Part shown: positions 28,010 through 37,353 of the stretch, piece by piece
Position numbering within the stretch: the stretch's first letter is position 1
Layout of the letters: each line of letters starts with the position of its first letter
Source: Microbispora corallina
GTDB taxonomy: Bacteria > Actinomycetota > Actinomycetes > Streptosporangiales > Streptosporangiaceae
Direction of reading: 5' to 3'
NCBI RefSeq assembly: GCF_016863035.1
Contig: NZ_BOOC01000003.1
Coordinates: 434,001 to 498,000 of the forward strand
Length of the DNA: 64,000 nt
Translations under genes and position numbers: made by a program
The notes under the pieces: model-generated
Database searches by the model: none
Told to the model about the DNA's origin: nothing
Seen by the model: only the letters and a program-made list of their open reading frames with translations

Positions 28010-31000
28010 TCAGGCGGGCGCCTCACGGAGGCGATCGACCCGGACCCCGCGCAGGAGCAGCTCCGCGGTGACGGCGGCGGCGACCAGGCAGGCGACCAGG
28101 GCGGCGGCGCCCACCAGCACGACCGGACCCGGGATGATCGTGTACACGAGCGCGGGCGTCGAGGGCGGCTCGGTGAACTCCGGCATCCGCGGCAGCGCGA
28201 CCCGCGCCGCCAGCACGCCGGCGAGCACCCCGGCGAGGCTCGCCCACGTCAGCGTCACGGCCTGCTCGATCAGCAGGGCCCGCCGCAGCGGGCCGGTGCG
28301 CGCCCCCGCCGCCTCCAGCGCGGCCAGTTCCAGGGTGCGCCGGCGCGCGGCCACGTACAGGGCGAGGACGGCGCGGCCGAGCGCGAGCAGCGCGGCCGCC
28401 CCGGCGGCCACGACGAGCAGGATCAGCGCGAGGCCCGGACCCTGGCCGGCGAAGCCCGTCCGGAGGCCGTCCACCGTCCGGGTGGCCAGGACGGGCACCC
28501 CCGCCGCGCGCAGCCCCCGCAGCACCGGCGCGGCGCGTCCGGGCGCCGCCCAGATCTGGAACTCGGCCTTCTCCGAGTACCCGTACGCGGCCCGGTCGGC
28601 CAGCTCCAGGTCCACCAGGCCGCCGGGGGCGTCGAGGCCGGGCACGGCGGCGGCGGACACCGTGGCGGCGTACCCCACGCCGTGGGCGTCGTCGAGGCCG
28701 GGCAGCTTCCGGTTGCCCGGCGTGCCGTTGGCCAGCGCGGGCAGCGGGTCGGGGAACGTGGCGGGCACGGCCGCGGAGGGCCCTCCCCACAGGGACATCG
28801 ACAGGACGAGCCCCGGCCCGCCGGCGACGCCGGGCCGCCAGCGGGCCCGGTCGCCGAGACCCGCGTCGACGGGGGTCCACCGGTCCCCGTGCCGCACGTC
28901 GAGCCCGGTGACCAGCAGGTCGCCCGGCTGGTGCTCGTAATCCACGGTGCCGGCCGGGGTGGTCTCGACGCGGAGCCCGCGCAGCTCGCAGCCGCCCGTA
29001 CGGCAGGCCCGCGGCAGCCCCCACTCGTAGGTCGCCCGGCCGGGCCGCGGCCGGGCGAGGGGGATTTCCGAGAGCAGGGCCTGCCCGGGGACCCGGACGC
29101 TCGCGTAGAGGACCGCCGTCCAGCCGGCGGGGAGCTCCCCACCCAGGACACGTACGCGGATGCGCTCCCCGGTGAGCGGGACGCGGGGGGCGACCGGGGC
29201 GGCCAGGCGCGGCACGAGGTCCTCCAGCGCGTGGCCTCCGGCGTAGGAGGGACGCCACAGGGCCACGGCGGCGAACCGGGCGGGGTCGGTCGCCAGCATG
29301 GCGGGCGGCCCCGGCAGCCGGACGACCGGCGCGCTGTCCGGGATGCCGTCGGACATCCGCCGCAGCGCCGCCGCGTCGGTGGCGCGCACGACGTACACGG
29401 TCTCGGCGCCGTTGTGCACGCGGGCGACCTCGTCGAAGTTGCGCGAGGTGACCGACCAGGCCGCGACGGCGAAGACGGCGAGGCCGAGCCCCGCGCCGAG
29501 CACGATGACCGTGCTGCCGGTGGCGCCGCCGCGGGCGATCTGCCGTACGGCCAGGAAGGGGGCGATCCCGCCGCGCGACCGGGTGAGCCGGAACAGCGCG
29601 GCGCACGCGAGCGGCAGCAGCCGCCGCGCGAGCAGCGCGAACGCCACCGCGAGCAGGCCCGGCGCGAGGAGCGCCCCGGCGCCCCCGCCGGGAGACCCGC
29701 TGAGCGGTCCGCCCGCGAGCAGCTCGACGAGCCCGACGGCCGCGACGGCGATCACCACGGCCTCGGGGATCCAGGTGCGGCGCCGGGCGCGCGGGGTCCT
29801 GCGCCACTGCTCCACCACGGGCCGCGTGACCGCGCCGCGCGCCGCGGCAGCGGCGGCGAGCAGACCGCCCGCCGCGGCGGCCGGGCCGTACAGGAGGCTC
29901 GGCCCGTCCAGCGTGACGGGGACGTCCCCGCGCAGGAACTCGGCGGCCATCCGCGCGGCCACCGCCCAGCCGGCGGCCAGGCCGATCGGGAGGGCCGCGA
30001 CGAGCAGCGCGACCGGCTCGGACAGGCCGAACGCCCACATGCGGGCGGTGCCCAGGCCGCGCAGCCGGGCCAGGGCGGTCTCCGGGGCGCGGGCGGCCGC
30101 GAGGTCGCGCACGGTCAGGAACAGCAGCAGCCAGCCCAGCGCCACGAGCTGCAGGGTCACGAGGGTCACCGGCACGGACAGGGAGCCGATCTGCCGCCGG
30201 ACGGCGTCGAGCGTGTCGGCCATGCGGGTGAAGACGGTGACGACGTCGCCGCTCCGCCCCATCGCCGCGAGCCTGGCGTGCACCGCCTCCAGCCCGTCCA
30301 GGTCGGCCCCGGTGAGGGCCGCCGGATCGGTGTAGACGATCGCGTAGCCGGTCCACGCCGATCCGGAGGCGGCGTCGGAGGCCCGCTGACCCGGCGGCAG
30401 GCCCGACAGCGCGCGCGTCTCGGGGACGGTCAGCAGGGGGTCGCCGTTCCCCTCGCTGACGCCGGCGGTCTGCGTGAAGAGGTTGCGGCCGAACCAGAAG
30501 TCGTCGCCGGGGTCGGCCCGGTAGACGCCGACCACGCGCAGCGGCACGAGGCGGTCCTCGGTCCCGACGCGGGTCCTGATGGAGGTCAGCTTCACGCCGT
30601 CGCCGATCCGGAACCCCGACGCCCGCGTCACCATGATCTCCATGGCCGAGCGCGGGCAGCGTCCTTTGATCAGGGTCACGTGGCCGCACTGCCCGTCCTG
30701 CCACATCAGCGGGTACGTCCGGTCGCCCCGGGGGTCGGGGCTCAGCAGCTCGGCGCCGAGGACGGGCGGCCGCAGGTACGGCGCGGACACCGCGCGGGCG
30801 AGGTCGGCCGCGTCGTCGTGCACGGAGGTGACGCGCCAGCCCCGCTGGTCCGGCGGCACGCCGTCGAGCGCGTTGCGCAGCACGGCGGTGCGGGCGGCCT
30901 GCGCGTAGAGGGGGCCGAGGGACGCGGAGGCCACCGTGACGGCGGCCACGACGAGCAGCGCCAGCGACAGCCACCTGCGCCGCCAGAGCCCGCGGAGCAT
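28010..31000 (-). CDS. Large FtsX-type ABC transporter permease
   Basis: A 996-residue permease. A first membrane helix (residues 8-28) precedes an extracytoplasmic domain of about 200 residues; three helices follow at about 265-400 (VTLVTLQLVALGWLLLFLTV, ARMWAFGLSEPVALLVAALP), then further helices at 415-510, a second external domain (about 530-850), and a last FtsX unit with LALILLVVAAGAAALLALG, ELAALEAAGA and TWASLAGVLAGVLAARVA. Such double-FtsX permeases belong to the MacB/LolCDE class that exports or extracts lipids and peptides. Its ATG overlaps the upstream ATPase stop (TGATG). It is the last gene of a three-gene operon. The substrate is unknown. Confidence 0.85.
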   Translation of the reverse strand: MLRGLWRRRWLSLALLVVAAVTVASASLGPLYAQAARTAVLRNALDGVPPDQRGWRVTSVHDDAADLARAVSAPYLRPPVLGAELLSPDPRGDRTYPLMWQDGQCGHVTLIKGRCPRSAMEIMVTRASGFRIGDGVKLTSIRTRVGTEDRLVPLRVVGVYRADPGDDFWFGRNLFTQTAGVSEGNGDPLLTVPETRALSGLPPGQRASDAASGSAWTGYAIVYTDPAALTGADLDGLEAVHARLAAMGRSGDVVTVFTRMADTLDAVRRQIGSLSVPVTLVTLQLVALGWLLLFLTVRDLAAARAPETALARLRGLGTARMWAFGLSEPVALLVAALPIGLAAGWAVAARMAAEFLRGDVPVTLDGPSLLYGPAAAAGGLLAAAAAARGAVTRPVVEQWRRTPRARRRTWIPEAVVIAVAAVGLVELLAGGPLSGSPGGGAGALLAPGLLAVAFALLARRLLPLACAALFRLTRSRGGIAPFLAVRQIARGGATGSTVIVLGAGLGLAVFAVAAWSVTSRNFDEVARVHNGAETVYVVRATDAAALRRMSDGIPDSAPVVRLPGPPAMLATDPARFAAVALWRPSYAGGHALEDLVPRLAAPVAPRVPLTGERIRVRVLGGELPAGWTAVLYASVRVPGQALLSEIPLARPRPGRATYEWGLPRACRTGGCELRGLRVETTPAGTVDYEHQPGDLLVTGLDVRHGDRWTPVDAGLGDRARWRPGVAGGPGLVLSMSLWGGPSAAVPATFPDPLPALANGTPGNRKLPGLDDAHGVGYAATVSAAAVPGLDAPGGLVDLELADRAAYGYSEKAEFQIWAAPGRAAPVLRGLRAAGVPVLATRTVDGLRTGFAGQGPGLALILLVVAAGAAALLALGRAVLALYVAARRRTLELAALEAAGARTGPLRRALLIEQAVTLTWASLAGVLAGVLAARVALPRMPEFTEPPSTPALVYTIIPGPVVLVGAAALVACLVAAAVTAELLLRGVRVDRLREAPA

Positions 31001-31815
31001 CACGGCTCGGCCCTCCTCAGGATCACGCCGTCGCGGACCGGCTCGACGCGGGCCATCGACCCGGGGGGCAGCAGCCCGTGGTACTCGGGCGGCAGCTGGA
31101 CGGCGCCCTCGCGCCCGATCACCACGAAGTCCTCGCCGTCCCTGCCCTCGGCGCCGATCCGCCCGTCCCTGATGGTGACCGTGCGGCTCATGGCCTCGCC
31201 GACCCCGGGATCGTGGGTGACCACCACGGACGTCGGGCCCATCTCCTTGATGAGCTCGACCACGGCGGCGGCCGAGCCGGCGTCGAGCTGGCTGGTGGGC
31301 TCGTCGGCGAGCAGCAGCCGGGGGCGGTTGGCCAGCGCGACCGCCACGGCGAGACGCTGCTGCTCGCCCCCGGACAGCAGCCCGGCCGGGCGGTCTCGCA
31401 GCGGGGCCAGGCCCACCCGCTCCAGCAGGTCGTCCGTCCGCTGCCGCGACCGCCGCCGGACGGCCCGCTGGGCGAAGGCGACGTTCTGCGCGGCGGAGGC
31501 GTACGGGACGAGGTTGCGGGCCGGGTTCTGCAGGACGACGCCGATCTGGGCGGCCCGCAGCCGGTCCAGCGCGCGGGGGCCGAGCCTGCCGACCTCGGCG
31601 CCGCCCAGCCACAGCCGCCCGGCGCTGGGCCGCAGCAGCCCCGCCAGCAGCCAGAGCAGCGTGGTCTTGCCGGCGCCCGAGGGGCCCAGGAGCGCCACGC
31701 TCTCGCCGTCCTCGACGACCAGGTCGATGTCGCGCAGCGCGACGACCTCGACCTCCCGGGTCTTGTAGATCTGCACGACGCCGTCGCAGCGCACGGCGGG
31801 CGCGGTCGGGGTCAC
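31000..31815 (-). CDS. ABC transporter ATP-binding protein (LolD/MacB type)
   Basis: A 271-residue ATPase with Walker A GPSGAGKTT (residues 44-52), Q-loop VVLQNPARNLVPY, signature LSGGEQQRLAVAVALA, Walker B LLLADEPTSQLD and switch His in VVTHDPG. About 40 residues after the nucleotide-binding domain form a C-terminal tail with the REGAVQLPPEYHGLLPPG segment, seen in actinomycete permease-linked ATPases. GTG 31815 overlaps the stop of the first ATPase gene by 4 bp (GTGA), and its own stop overlaps the permease start, so all three are translationally coupled. Confidence 0.9.
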   Translation of the reverse strand: MTPTAPAVRCDGVVQIYKTREVEVVALRDIDLVVEDGESVALLGPSGAGKTTLLWLLAGLLRPSAGRLWLGGAEVGRLGPRALDRLRAAQIGVVLQNPARNLVPYASAAQNVAFAQRAVRRRSRQRTDDLLERVGLAPLRDRPAGLLSGGEQQRLAVAVALANRPRLLLADEPTSQLDAGSAAAVVELIKEMGPTSVVVTHDPGVGEAMSRTVTIRDGRIGAEGRDGEDFVVIGREGAVQLPPEYHGLLPPGSMARVEPVRDGVILRRAEP

Positions 31816-32447
31816 CGGCGGCCCACCGCCGTCCGCAGCTCGACGACGCGGTCGCAGCGGGCGGCCACCTCCGGGTCGTGCGTGGCCACGACCAGCGCAG
31901 CGGGGGCCGTGAGCAGGGCCTCAAGCACCAGCGCGCGGTTGACCTTGTCCTGCTCGGCCGTCGGCTCGTCCGCCAGCAGCACCCGTGGCCGCAGCGCGAG
32001 GGCGCGGGCGACCGCGACGCGCTGCTGCTGGCCGCCGGACAGCTCCTCGACCAGGTGCTCGGCGTACGGCCCGAGCCGCATGCGCTCCAGCGCCTCCGCC
32101 GCCTCGCCGGGCGCCTCGCCGGGGGCGCGGCCGGCGGCCCGCAGGGCGACCTCCACGTTCTCGGCGGCGGTCAGCAGCGACAGCAGGCCGTACGACTGGA
32201 AGATCAGCGCGGTCTCCCGGCGCAGGCCGGGGCGCTCGTCGAGGGGCACCCCGCCCACGAGCACGCGGCCGGCGGCGGGCCGCAGCAGGCCGCCGAGCGT
32301 GGTGAGGAGGGTGGTCTTCCCCGAGCCCGAGGGGCCCACGAGGGCGACGCGCTCGCCGGGCCCGACGTCCAGCGACAGGTCCGCCACCACCTCGCGTCCG
32401 CCGACCCGGCAGCTCAGCGACTGGCAGGACAGGACGGGCTGGGACAT
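31812..32447 (-). CDS. ABC transporter ATP-binding protein (first gene of exporter operon)
   Basis: A 211-residue ATPase: Walker A GPSGSGKTT (residues 38-46), Q-loop LIFQSYGLLSLLTAAENVEV, signature LSGGQQQRVAVARALA, Walker B VLLADEPTAEQD and switch His in VVATHDPE. This is the compact LolD-like form. Two different ATPase genes serve one permease gene in this operon, which suggests a heterodimeric motor. ATG 32447 has GGAGG upstream at about 8 nt. A CTACTGT stretch near 32500 on this strand could be part of its promoter. Confidence 0.9.
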   Translation of the reverse strand: MSQPVLSCQSLSCRVGGREVVADLSLDVGPGERVALVGPSGSGKTTLLTTLGGLLRPAAGRVLVGGVPLDERPGLRRETALIFQSYGLLSLLTAAENVEVALRAAGRAPGEAPGEAAEALERMRLGPYAEHLVEELSGGQQQRVAVARALALRPRVLLADEPTAEQDKVNRALVLEALLTAPAALVVATHDPEVAARCDRVVELRTAVGRR

Positions 32448-32601
32448 GCCGGCCTCCGCATCGCCGGCCCCGCCGCGGACGCGGGGGGCGTCCCTGCCGA
32501 CAGTAGGAGGGGCGGGGTCACGAACGCGTCACGATCATCGTTCGACTCGGGCCGGCGCGGGATCCGCCTGGTGGCGCCCGTATTGGGGGTATGTTTCTTC
32601 A

Positions 32602-32679
32602 TTGTTACCCCGCACAACAAACGTTACCGTCCTGTGTCTTTCACCACTTTGGCTTTGGGCTTACGTTGTCTCAAACAAC
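32602..32679. promoter_or_regulatory. Two inverted repeats, likely ROK-repressor operators of the sugar ABC operon
   Basis: TTGTT-N9-AACAA (32602-32620) and GTTGT-N5-ACAAC (32665-32679) stand in an unusually AT-rich stretch of the 339-bp gap before the sugar-binding protein gene. The half-sites resemble the TTTGTT/AACAAA core of the Bacillus XylR operator, and a ROK repressor gene closes this operon. The rest of the gap holds no gene. Confidence 0.5.
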
Positions 32680-32786
32680 ATTCCCTGGAGCGGTGAACGC
32701 CGTGACCCGGCTCTGCCGTACCGGGTGGCCACGAGCTCGGCCGCACCCCCACATAGACCCCCAGCCAGAGAAAGGACCCACGCCAA

Positions 32787-33905
32787 ATGCGCAAGGGGAT
32801 CCTCAGCATCGGTGCCGCAGCCGCGGCGCTCTCCCTCGGTCTCACCGCCTGCGGGGGGAACAGCGGTGACACCACCGCGCAGGGCAGCAGCGCCCCGTCG
32901 TCCGCGGCGGCCGCCAAGCCCGGCAAGATCGGCGTCATCCTCCCCGACAGCAAGTCCTCCGCCCGGTGGGAGACCGCGGACCGCAAGTACCTCAAGGAGG
33001 CGTTCGACGCCGCCGGCATCGCCAACGACATCCAGAACGCCCAGGGCGACAAGAACGCGTTCCAGACGATCGCCGACCAGATGATCACGAACGGCGCGAC
33101 CGTCCTGGTCATCGTCAACCTGGACAGCGGCACCGGCAAGGCCGTCCTCGACAAGGCCCAGTCGCAGGGCGTCGCCACGATCGACTACGACCGCCTCACG
33201 CTCGGCGGCAGCGCCTCCTACTACGTGTCGTTCGACAACACGAAGGTCGGCCAGCTCCAGGGCGAGGGCCTCTCCAAGTGCCTGACCGACAAGAAGGCGG
33301 ACAAGCCGATCATCGCCGAGCTCAACGGCTCGCCGACGGACAACAACGCCACCCTGTTCAAGAACGGGTACGACAGCGTCCTCAAGCCGAAGTACGACTC
33401 CGGCGACTACGTGAAGGGCCCGGACCAGTCGGTTCCGGACTGGGACAACACCCAGGCCGGCACGATCTTCGAGCAGATGCTGACCCAGCAGCCGAAGATC
33501 GCGGGCGTGCTCGCCGCCAACGACGGCCTCGGCAACGCGGCCATCTCGGTGCTGAAGAAGCAGAAGCTCAACGGCAAGGTGCCGGTGACCGGCCAGGACG
33601 CGACCGTCCAGGGCCTGCAGAACATCCTCGCCGGCGACCAGTGCATGACGGTCTACAAGGCGATCAAGAAGGAGGCGGACGCCACCGCCCAGCTCGCGAT
33701 CGCCCTCGCCAAGGGCGAGAAGCCCTCGGCGAGCGCCACGGTGAAGGACCCCGAGTCCGGCCGTGACGTCCCGTCGGTGCTGCTCGAGCCGCAGGCCATC
33801 TACTTCGACAACGTCAAGGACGTCGTGGCCGACGGGTTCGTGAGCAAGGACGAGCTGTGCACCGGCGACTTCGCCGACCTGTGCACCAAGGCCGGCGTCA
33901 GCTAA
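32787..33905 (+). CDS. Sugar ABC transporter substrate-binding lipoprotein (XylF/FrcB-like)
   Basis: A 372-residue secreted lipoprotein: signal peptide with lipobox LTAC (Cys near residue 22), a Ser/Ala linker, then a type I periplasmic-binding fold: KIGVILPDSKSSARWETADR, AVLDKAQSQGVATIDYDRL, YVSFDNTKVGQLQGEGL, GVLAANDGLGNAAISVL, VTGQDATVQGLQNILAGDQ and MTVYKAIKKEADA. These match XylF/ribose-type binding proteins; xylose or fructose are the most likely ligands. AGAAAGGA precedes ATG 32787. A 19-bp hairpin follows its stop, then the ATPase gene. Probably repressed by the ROK protein downstream and induced by the sugar. Confidence 0.9.
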   Translation: MRKGILSIGAAAAALSLGLTACGGNSGDTTAQGSSAPSSAAAAKPGKIGVILPDSKSSARWETADRKYLKEAFDAAGIANDIQNAQGDKNAFQTIADQMITNGATVLVIVNLDSGTGKAVLDKAQSQGVATIDYDRLTLGGSASYYVSFDNTKVGQLQGEGLSKCLTDKKADKPIIAELNGSPTDNNATLFKNGYDSVLKPKYDSGDYVKGPDQSVPDWDNTQAGTIFEQMLTQQPKIAGVLAANDGLGNAAISVLKKQKLNGKVPVTGQDATVQGLQNILAGDQCMTVYKAIKKEADATAQLAIALAKGEKPSASATVKDPESGRDVPSVLLEPQAIYFDNVKDVVADGFVSKDELCTGDFADLCTKAGVS

Positions 33906-33947
33906 GTCCTCAACCCGCCGGGTGAGTCCGGCGGAACCGGCGCTCCG

Positions 33948-33993
33948 CGCGCCGATGCGGGGCGCCCGCGCCAGGGCGCCCCGCATCGGCGCG
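33948..33993 (+). terminator. Strong hairpin between binding-protein and ATPase genes
   Basis: A perfect 19-bp GC-rich stem (33948-33966 with 33975-33993, 8-nt loop) in the 146-bp gap inside the operon. It has no U-run. Its position after the first gene suggests partial termination or protection of the upstream message, giving more binding protein than ATPase and permease. Confidence 0.7.
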
Positions 33994-34051
33994 GATGACG
34001 CGGGGCGCCGCGAGCGCCGTCCACCGCCCTTGAACAATGGAGTAGCCCATC

Positions 34052-34828
34052 GTGTCCCAGGGACCGATCCTGGAACTGCGCGGCATCAACAAGAGCTTCG
34101 GCCCCGTGCAGGTCCTTCACGACGTCGCCTTCTCGGTGTATCCCGGAGAGGTGACGGCACTTGTCGGCGACAACGGAGCCGGTAAGTCCACGCTGGTGAA
34201 GTGCATCGGCGGCATCCACCCGATCGACTCGGGCGAGTACCTCTTCGAGGGCGAGCGCGTCCACGTGAGCGGGCCCCGGGACGCCGCGGTGCTGGGCGTC
34301 GAGATCGTCTACCAGGACCTCGCGCTCTGCGACAACCTCGACATCGTGCAGAACATGTTCCTGGGCCGTGAGCGCAAGAGCGGGCTGGTCCTCGACGAGG
34401 ACACGATGGAGGAGATGGCGGCCAAGACGCTGGCCGGCCTGTCGGTCCGCACCGTCAAGTCGCTGCGTCAGCACGTCTCCAGCCTGTCCGGCGGTCAGCG
34501 GCAGACCGTGGCGATCGCCAAGGCCGTGCTGTGGAACAGCAAGGTCGTCATCCTCGACGAGCCGACCGCCGCCCTCGGCGTCGCGCAGACCGCCCAGGTG
34601 CTGGAGCTGGTCCGCCGCCTGGCCGACAGAGGTCTCGCGGTGGTGCTCATCTCCCACAACATGAACGACGTCTTCGCCGTGTCCGACCGGATCGCGGCGC
34701 TGTACCTGGGCCGGATGGCGGCCGAGGTCAAGACGTCCGAAGTGACCCACGCGCAGATCGTGGAACTGATCACCTCGGGGCGCAGCGGGGAGCTCGGCCT
34801 CAAGAACGGCAACGGAGCGGCATCATGA
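34052..34828 (+). CDS. Sugar ABC transporter ATP-binding protein, single-domain (FrcA-like)
   Basis: A 258-residue ATPase: Walker A GDNGAGKST (near residue 39), Q-loop IVYQDLALCDNLDIVQN, signature LSGGQRQTVAIAKAV, Walker B VVILDEPTAALG and switch His in LISHNM. XylG and RbsA have two fused ATPase domains (about 500 residues); this protein has one, like FrcA of the rhizobial fructose system, so it must act as a homodimer. GTG 34052 follows TGGAG at about 10 nt. Its stop overlaps the permease ATG by 4 bp (ATGA). Confidence 0.92.
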   Translation: MSQGPILELRGINKSFGPVQVLHDVAFSVYPGEVTALVGDNGAGKSTLVKCIGGIHPIDSGEYLFEGERVHVSGPRDAAVLGVEIVYQDLALCDNLDIVQNMFLGRERKSGLVLDEDTMEEMAAKTLAGLSVRTVKSLRQHVSSLSGGQRQTVAIAKAVLWNSKVVILDEPTAALGVAQTAQVLELVRRLADRGLAVVLISHNMNDVFAVSDRIAALYLGRMAAEVKTSEVTHAQIVELITSGRSGELGLKNGNGAAS

Positions 34829-36072
34829 CAACCGAAACGCTCCCCAAGCAGGAGAACGCCGAGTCCGCGCTCGGCGGGCACGTCAAGGGCTACTTCGAGC
34901 GCGTCAGGGGCGGTGAGCTGGGGGCGCTTCCCGCGGTCTTCGGCCTCGTCATCCTCTGCGTGGTCTTCTCCGTCCTGCGCCCGGCCTTCCTGTCGGCGGT
35001 GAACTTCGCCAACCTGTTCACCCAGGGCGCGGCGGTCGCCGTCATCGCCATGGGCCTGATCTTCGTGCTCCTCCTCGGCGAGATCGACCTGTCCGCCGGT
35101 TTCGCGAGCGGCGTCTGCGCGGCGGTGCTCGCCGTGCTGCTGACCCTGCAGGGCTGGCCCTGGTATCTCGCGGTCCTGGCCGCGATGGTCACCGGCGCGA
35201 TCATCGGCCTGGTGCTCGGGTCGCTGGTGGCCAAGCTCGGCATCCCGTCCTTCGTGGTCACGCTGGCGGCGTTCCTGGCCTTCCAGGGCGTCGTGCTGCT
35301 GCTGGTGAAGGACGGCACCAACATCTCGATCCGCGACGAGACGATCCTCGCGATCGCGAACAAGAACGTCCCGCCGGCCGCCGGCTGGGCGGCGCTGATC
35401 GTGGGCGTCGCCGTGTACGCCGCCATCCAGTTCGTGCAGGCGCGCCGCCGCGTGGCCCGCGGCCTGGTCGCCACCCCCGTCGCGGTCATCGCCGCCCGGG
35501 TCGTGACGCTCGCCGTGGTCGCCGGGGTCGCGGTGTACGTGCTCAACCTGGAGCGCAGCCGCAACGCGGCGCTCGTGTCGCTCAAGGGCGTGCCGATCGT
35601 CGTCCCGCTGATCGTGATCCTGCTGATCGTCTGGACCTTCGTGCTGCGGCGCACGGCGTACGGCCGGCACATCTACGCGGTCGGCGGCAACGCCGAGGCC
35701 GCACGCCGGGCGGGCATCAACGTGGACCGCATCCGCATCTCCGCCTTCGTCATCTGTTCCTTCATGGCCTCGCTCGGCGGCATCATCGCGGCGTCGCGGG
35801 CCAACTCGGTCGACCCCAACACGGGCGGCAGCAACGTGCTGCTGTTCGCGGTGGGCGCGGCCGTCATCGGCGGCACCAGCCTCTTCGGCGGCAAGGGCCG
35901 GGCGCTCGACGCGCTGCTGGGCGGCGCGGTCGTCGCGGTCATCGAGAACGGCATGGGCCTCATGGGCTACAGCGCCGGCGTCAAGTTCGTCGTGACCGGC
36001 CTGGTGCTGCTGCTGGCCGCGGGCGTGGACGCGCTGTCGAGGAAGCGGGCGGCGTCGACCGGCCGAAGATGA
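34825..36072 (+). CDS. Sugar ABC transporter permease (XylH/FrcC-like)
   Basis: A 415-residue permease of the RbsC/XylH class with 10 or more helices. Hallmarks: FLSAVNFANLFTQGAAVAVI, MGLIFVLLLGEIDLSAGF, SLVAKLGIPSFVVTLAAFLA, the coupling segment RRTAYGRHIYAVGGNAEAAR-RAGI, and VGAAVIGGTSLFGGKGR near the C-terminus. A stretch of helices at residues 190-270 separates the two conserved halves, as in XylH. ATG 34825 overlaps the ATPase stop. The ROK gene follows after 65 bp. Confidence 0.92.
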   Translation: MTTETLPKQENAESALGGHVKGYFERVRGGELGALPAVFGLVILCVVFSVLRPAFLSAVNFANLFTQGAAVAVIAMGLIFVLLLGEIDLSAGFASGVCAAVLAVLLTLQGWPWYLAVLAAMVTGAIIGLVLGSLVAKLGIPSFVVTLAAFLAFQGVVLLLVKDGTNISIRDETILAIANKNVPPAAGWAALIVGVAVYAAIQFVQARRRVARGLVATPVAVIAARVVTLAVVAGVAVYVLNLERSRNAALVSLKGVPIVVPLIVILLIVWTFVLRRTAYGRHIYAVGGNAEAARRAGINVDRIRISAFVICSFMASLGGIIAASRANSVDPNTGGSNVLLFAVGAAVIGGTSLFGGKGRALDALLGGAVVAVIENGMGLMGYSAGVKFVVTGLVLLLAAGVDALSRKRAASTGRR

Positions 36073-36137
36073 TCTCGGCCGCTCCAGTATGGTGATCTCC
36101 GCCCCCCCGACCCCCCGACGGAATCCGAGGCTGCCCG

Positions 36138-37343
36138 ATGATGCGCGCAGGTCCCTCACAGGAGGAGATCCGCAAGCACAACCTCGGGACGTTGCTCCGT
36201 CACGTCCACCTCGGGGGCCCGACCTCCCGGGCCGAGCTGACCTCTCTCATGGGGCTCAACCGGAGCACCATCATGGCCCTCACCGCGGACCTGACCGCGG
36301 CGGGCCTGGTGCGGGAGGAGCTGCCCAGGGACACCGGCCGGGCGGGACGCCCCTCGCTGGTCGTGCGGCCCGAGACCGCCCGGGTCTACGTGCTCGCGTT
36401 CGAGGTGGGGGTGGACCGGCTGGCCGCCGCCCGCATCGGCCTCGGCGGGGTGATCCTCGACCGGCGTGAGATCGTGCGGGAGCGCGGCCCGTTCGACATG
36501 GGGCAGGTGGTTGGGACGCTCGCCGGGTTCGCCCGGCAGATGCGGCGCAGGACCCGCGACGACACCGTGTGCGTGGGCGCGGCCGCCGCTTTCTGCGGCG
36601 CCGTGCGCAAGTCGGACGGCCTCGTGCGCAGCGGTCCCAACATCGGCGCCGAGGAGGTCCCCCTCGCGGAGGAGCTGTCACGGCGGCTCCAGCTCGGCCT
36701 GCCGGTCTCGGTCGGCAACGACGCGAACCTCGGGGCGCTCGCAGAGCACACCCGGGGCGTCGGCATGGACTGCCGCGACCTCGTCTACCTGCACGGGGAC
36801 GTCGGCATCGGCGGCGGTGTGATCGTCAACGGCCAGCTCCTCGGCGGCCACGGCGGGTACGGCGGCGAGGTCGGGCACATGATCGTGAACCCCGACGGCC
36901 GGCCCTGCGGCTGCGGCTCCCGCGGCTGCCTGGAGGCCGAGGTGGGGGAGCGGGCCCTGATGGAGCACGCCGGCCGGTACGGCGAGGGCAGAGGCAGGGA
37001 CGGGGTCCGCGACGTGGTCGACGCGGCCGACCGGGGCGACGTGGTGGCCCAGGGGGCCCTCCAGCGCGTCGGCGGCTGGCTCGGCCTCGGGGTGGCCAAC
37101 CTCGTCAACATCTTCAACCCCGAGATGGTGATCTTCGGGGGGATGCTGCGGGAGATCTACCTCGGGTCCGCGGCGCAGGTGCGCAGCCGGATCGCGACCG
37201 GCACCCTCGCGGCGACCCGCGAGCACGTGCGCCTGCGCACCTCCACCCTCGGGGACGACGCCACCCTGATGGGCGCGGCCGAGATGGCCTTCGCGCGGGT
37301 CCTCGCCGACCCCCTGGAGGCCCTGTCCCGCGTCGCCAACTGA
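36138..37343 (+). CDS. ROK-family transcriptional repressor (XylR/NagC type)
   Basis: A 401-residue sugar-responsive repressor. Residues 8-75 form a winged helix-turn-helix (EEIRKHNLGTLLRHVH, SRAELTSLMGLNRSTIMALT, GRAGRPS); the rest is the ROK kinase-like fold with GNDANLGALAEH, HGDVGIGGGVIVNGQLLGG, EVGHMIVNP and the zinc motif CGCGSRGCLE (near residue 256). An N-terminal DNA-binding domain marks it as regulator, not sugar kinase. It sits directly behind the sugar ABC operon and probably acts at the paired repeats at 32602-32679. A TATGGT near 36088 may give it a promoter of its own. Confidence 0.92.
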   Translation: MMRAGPSQEEIRKHNLGTLLRHVHLGGPTSRAELTSLMGLNRSTIMALTADLTAAGLVREELPRDTGRAGRPSLVVRPETARVYVLAFEVGVDRLAAARIGLGGVILDRREIVRERGPFDMGQVVGTLAGFARQMRRRTRDDTVCVGAAAAFCGAVRKSDGLVRSGPNIGAEEVPLAEELSRRLQLGLPVSVGNDANLGALAEHTRGVGMDCRDLVYLHGDVGIGGGVIVNGQLLGGHGGYGGEVGHMIVNPDGRPCGCGSRGCLEAEVGERALMEHAGRYGEGRGRDGVRDVVDAADRGDVVAQGALQRVGGWLGLGVANLVNIFNPEMVIFGGMLREIYLGSAAQVRSRIATGTLAATREHVRLRTSTLGDDATLMGAAEMAFARVLADPLEALSRVAN

Positions 37344-37353
37344 CGGCCTCTAC

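Noticed and set aside
36138-37343. ROK protein as a sugar kinase
   Set aside because: It has a full N-terminal winged HTH domain, so it is a repressor.
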